Origin: Muribaculaceae bacterium
Lineage (GTDB): Bacteria; Bacteroidota; Bacteroidia; Bacteroidales; Muribaculaceae
NCBI GenBank assembly: GCA_029056365.1
Contig: JAIDBM010000140.1
Location: 1-6,824, forward strand
Length of the DNA stretch: 6,824 bases
Direction of reading: 5' to 3'
Part shown: positions 6,094 through 6,824 of the stretch, piece by piece
Layout of the letters: the number at the start of each line of letters is the position of its first letter
Position numbering within the stretch: position 1 is the stretch's first letter
The notes under the pieces: model-generated
What the model saw: only the letters and a program-made list of their open reading frames with translations
The model's database searches: none
What the model was told of the DNA's origin: nothing
Translations under genes and position numbers: made by a program

Positions 6094-6423
6094 TTATTGT
6101 GCCCGGCCGAGAATCTCCAGCTCGGTCACATATATCTCGGTTACTTTACGGTTTATGCCCTGCCGGTCCTCCCAGTTGCGTGTGCGCAGGGTGCCGCTGA
6201 TAAACAGGCGTGTGCCGGTGCGGATGAACTTCTCTACAAATTCGCCGAGTTCATCTGTAGCCACGATATTATGCCACTCAGTGCGTGCGGGCACCTCACT
6301 TCCGTCAGGCAACCGCCGTGCAGGCTCGTTGGTGGCAAGTTTGAAAAAAGCCACCGCCCGCTTCTCATAGTACCGCAACGTCGGATCAGTGCCTACATTG
6401 CCCATCAATATCACCTTGTTCAT
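6094..6423 (-). CDS. ssb: Single-stranded DNA-binding protein, short form lacking the acidic tail
   Basis: 109 residues. It opens with MNKVILMGNVGTDPTLRYYE, the standard bacterial SSB start, followed by the OB-fold landmarks FKLATNE, WHNIVATDELGEFVEKFIRTGTRLFISGTLRTRNW and YVTELEILGR. The OB fold is complete by about residue 106 and the protein stops three residues later. Typical SSBs run to 150-180 residues with a disordered linker and an acidic DDDLPF-like tip that recruits repair and replication proteins; neither exists here. Bases downstream of the stop show no frame encoding such a tip, so a simple frameshift is not the cause. The protein should bind single-stranded DNA but lack the usual protein-recruiting function. 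The genome may hold another, full-length SSB. The -7 box ends only four bases before the ATG. Confidence 0.93.
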   Translation of the reverse strand: MNKVILMGNVGTDPTLRYYEKRAVAFFKLATNEPARRLPDGSEVPARTEWHNIVATDELGEFVEKFIRTGTRLFISGTLRTRNWEDRQGINRKVTEIYVTELEILGRAQ

Positions 6424-6427
6424 GATA

Positions 6428-6435
6428 CAAAGTTA
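6428..6435 (-). promoter_or_regulatory. Bacteroidota -7 box of ssb
   Basis: The minus strand reads TAACTTTG, an exact TAnnTTTG match, with four bases (TATC) between it and the ssb ATG. If transcription starts the usual few bases after this box, the mRNA would begin at or within a base or two of the start codon. No -33 TTTG is visible. Confidence 0.55.
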
Positions 6436-6468
6436 CAAAAATTGCCCGAATAGTTATGGTATTTTTTG

Positions 6469-6476
6469 TAACTTTG
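6469..6476 (+). promoter_or_regulatory. Bacteroidota -7 box of the downstream membrane-protein gene
   Basis: TAACTTTG, an exact TAnnTTTG match, is followed by TGCC and then ATG at 6481. It mirrors the ssb box on the other strand and likewise predicts a transcript with essentially no leader. No -33 TTTG is visible at standard spacing. Confidence 0.55.
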
Positions 6477-6480
6477 TGCC

Positions 6481-6824
6481 ATGAACGACAAATTCCTTCG
6501 AGCAATAAACCGTATACCTTTTTTCGCTCCGCTTCTCTTATATATATCGGCTTTCGCCGCTCTGTTCGCACAGTTACAGATATTCCGCGCTCTGATTCGT
6601 GAAATCAACGGATGGCTCACCATCGCCCCCCTGACAACCGCCGGCGATGTGGCGCTGATTATGATTCCTTTTGTACTGCTGCGTCCACGATGGCGCTGGA
6701 TGGTATGGCTGGCCATAGGAGGCTTTACCGCATTCTGCTACGTGAACTTATGGTATTGCCGTGCGTTCTACGACCTGATGCCTGCCGACTCGCTTGGAAT
6801 GGGCGGCAACATGCAGTCGAGGGT
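6481..6824 (+). CDS. N-terminal part of a polytopic membrane protein, possibly LTA-synthase/sulfatase family
   Basis: The frame opens with ATG at 6481 (MNDKFLRAINRIPFFAP) and stays open to the window end, giving 114 full codons. Hydrophobic segments are at about 14-34, 52-67 and 72-88, with a basic RPRWRW stretch between the last two. The following NLWYCRAFYDLMPADSLGMGGN recalls the N..YYR.F.DF.. segment after the early membrane helices of lipoteichoic-acid-synthase-like phosphoglycerol or phosphoethanolamine transferases, which carry an extracytoplasmic sulfatase-fold domain further on. That domain would lie outside the window, so the family call is tentative. The gene diverges from ssb and shares the inverted-repeat promoter region. 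The start is supported by the adjacent -7 box but has no ribosome binding site. Confidence 0.65.
   Translation, partial: MNDKFLRAINRIPFFAPLLLYISAFAALFAQLQIFRALIREINGWLTIAPLTTAGDVALIMIPFVLLRPRWRWMVWLAIGGFTAFCYVNLWYCRAFYDLMPADSLGMGGNMQSR

Larger units (their letters stand above)
6418..6486. repeat. Inverted repeat spanning the divergent ssb/membrane-protein starts
   Basis: Arms 6418-6441 and 6463-6486 are reverse complements at 22 of 24 positions (mismatches at 6425 and 6426 opposite 6479 and 6478), separated by 21 bases. Each arm contains an outward-facing ATGAAC start, the -7 box TAACTTTG and a run of five T residues (A on the opposite strand). The two genes therefore have nearly identical sequence from about -18 to +6 relative to their start codons. 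Confidence 0.8.

Overview
The window looks like a chromosomal segment of a gut Bacteroidales bacterium, probably close to Muribaculaceae. The pointers are Bacteroidota-type -7 promoter boxes (TAnnTTTG) ahead of several genes, start codons without Shine-Dalgarno sequences, roughly 50% G+C, and protein types common in that group (a DUF4369-like/TlpA thioredoxin, a BioB with Bacteroides-like signature motifs, a YdfG-like SDR). The family-level placement is inference.

Layout. Positions 1-313 hold the 3' end of a VanZ-like membrane protein on the + strand. It runs 65 bp into the 3' end of a convergent exported TlpA-type thioredoxin gene (249-1289, - strand). A 153-bp divergent region (1290-1442) carries a -7 box in each direction and an unusual pair of direct repeats. 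A + strand run follows, probably an operon: a long-chain acyl-CoA synthetase-like AMP ligase (1443-3101), biotin synthase bioB (3177-4136), a SpoU/TrmH-type RNA methyltransferase (4136-4897, overlapping the bioB stop by one base), and a YdfG-like short-chain dehydrogenase (4928-5683). A strong GC-rich hairpin sits in the ligase-bioB gap. A separate promoter box at 5729 precedes a small three-helix membrane protein (5773-6078). This converges on a very short ssb gene (6094-6423, - strand). The ssb gene and a truncated membrane-protein gene (6481 to the window end) diverge from a 24-bp-arm inverted repeat. Its two arms each hold a TAACTTTG box four bases from the start codon.

Functionally this is mostly housekeeping metabolism: acyl activation, the last step of biotin synthesis, RNA methylation, hydroxy-acid or aldehyde reduction, periplasmic redox and single-strand DNA binding. 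I see no CRISPR array, insertion sequence, phage, toxin-antitoxin or defence genes, and no tRNA or rRNA. The observations most worth checking are: (a) a BioB in which the residue aligned with a [2Fe-2S]-ligand cysteine is serine and extra cysteines lie nearby; (b) the mirror-image, apparently leaderless divergent promoter at 6418-6486; (c) an SSB with no acidic C-terminal tail; and (d) the repeat-flanked promoter ahead of the acyl-CoA synthetase operon. Nothing here clearly amounts to a new multi-gene system.
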